Assembly: GCF_013410065.1 (NCBI RefSeq)
Contig: NZ_JACCCW010000001.1
Coordinates: forward strand, 1,669,187-1,733,186
Length of the DNA: 64,000 nucleotides
From: Granulicella arctica
GTDB taxonomy: Bacteria > Acidobacteriota > Terriglobia > Terriglobales > Acidobacteriaceae
Reading direction: 5' to 3'
Positions 63,886 through 64,000 of the stretch are shown here, in pieces; the stretch's first letter is position 1, and each line of letters begins with the position of its first letter. The translations under genes were made by a program, and so were the position numbers. The notes beneath the pieces were generated by a model. It saw only the letters and a program-made list of their open reading frames with translations. It did no database searches and was not told the DNA's origin.

Positions 63886-64000
63886 CTACTGTGGCAGAGC
63901 CTCCAGCGCGGCCTTTGCCTTGTCATACAGCATCTGCGTCTCCGATGACTGCTTTCGCAGGCTTTCGACGATGTGTGCCGGTGCTTTGGACATGAAGGTC
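63886..64000 (-). CDS. valS: Valine-tRNA ligase, C-terminal end (partial)
   Basis: The last 38 codons of a gene that enters from the right edge read TFMSKAPAHIVESLRKQ and end KAKAALEALPQ before TAG. The F(M/V)xKAP...V motif followed by a Lys/Ala helical tail is the end of the valyl-tRNA synthetase coiled-coil domain. Only this end is visible, so the call rests on a short stretch and on its position at the head of a housekeeping operon. Confidence 0.7.
   Translation of the reverse strand, partial: TFMSKAPAHIVESLRKQSSETQMLYDKAKAALEALPQ

Overview
The window is a GC-rich chromosomal segment that reads as a diderm, soil-type bacterium, most likely Acidobacteriota (Terriglobia; Granulicella/Terriglobus/Edaphobacter type). 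The pointers are overall protein character, many secreted or twin-arginine-type enzymes, a small Lys/Arg-rich protein of a kind I associate with this group, paired-hairpin dispersed repeats and a beta-barrel outer-membrane protein. I see no rRNA, tRNA, CRISPR array, integrase or complete insertion sequence. The taxonomic call is inference, not a database match.

Layout. 0-6 kb: a secreted protein, a small AT-richer island (1055-1885), an adenosine-deaminase-family enzyme, an acyltransferase and an APC permease that appears to start with CTG. 6-13.5 kb: a 51-residue basic protein, a UvrD/PcrA helicase, a small secreted protein, a LOG-family hydrolase, a coupled DUF971/DUF3050 pair, a truncated TauE/SafE gene among repeats, and a lone Opp/Dpp-type ABC ATPase. 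13.5-20.2 kb: the most unusual region. Between a short-chain dehydrogenase and a convergent amidase lie a diguanylate cyclase with two tiny genes, then a degenerate junction made of the amidase tail fused to the dehydrogenase tail, then an Hcp/TssD-like protein, a putative lipoprotein and a Tae4-type peptidoglycan amidase effector. 20.3-24.1 kb: a toxin-antitoxin-like pair (HTH-DUF433 and PIN-like) whose end overlaps gyrB. 24.4-29.6 kb: an acyltransferase, rpmI-rplT, a DprE1/DprE2-like pair and a NYN-domain protein.

29.6-33.5 kb: the ATP-grasp / alpha-E / transglutaminase operon, here with a CPCC-family gene tucked between two members. 33.6-39.4 kb: a two-lobed aspartic protease with PDZ, typA, a carboxylesterase and superoxide dismutase. 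39.6-51.8 kb: a carbohydrate block. A GH15 glucoamylase-type enzyme precedes tkt, rpiB, a short-chain dehydrogenase, a HAD phosphatase, gnd, zwf, pgl, glk and a methyltransferase. Together these could hydrolyse glucan to glucose, phosphorylate it and run it through the oxidative and part of the non-oxidative pentose phosphate pathway. 51.9-56.5 kb: an M1 aminopeptidase, small genes, a GNAT acetyltransferase and a beta-barrel protein. 56.5-64 kb: a minus-strand run valS(end)-nadC-birA-coaX-orf-rlmD-comEC with short gaps or overlaps, combining cofactor synthesis, rRNA methylation and DNA uptake.

The main hunt result is the stacked locus at 14.1-18.4 kb. An orphan interbacterial effector module lies beside a fused pair of gene-tail remnants. 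This suggests that two alternative cargoes of one dehydrogenase-amidase interval were joined by short-homology recombination.
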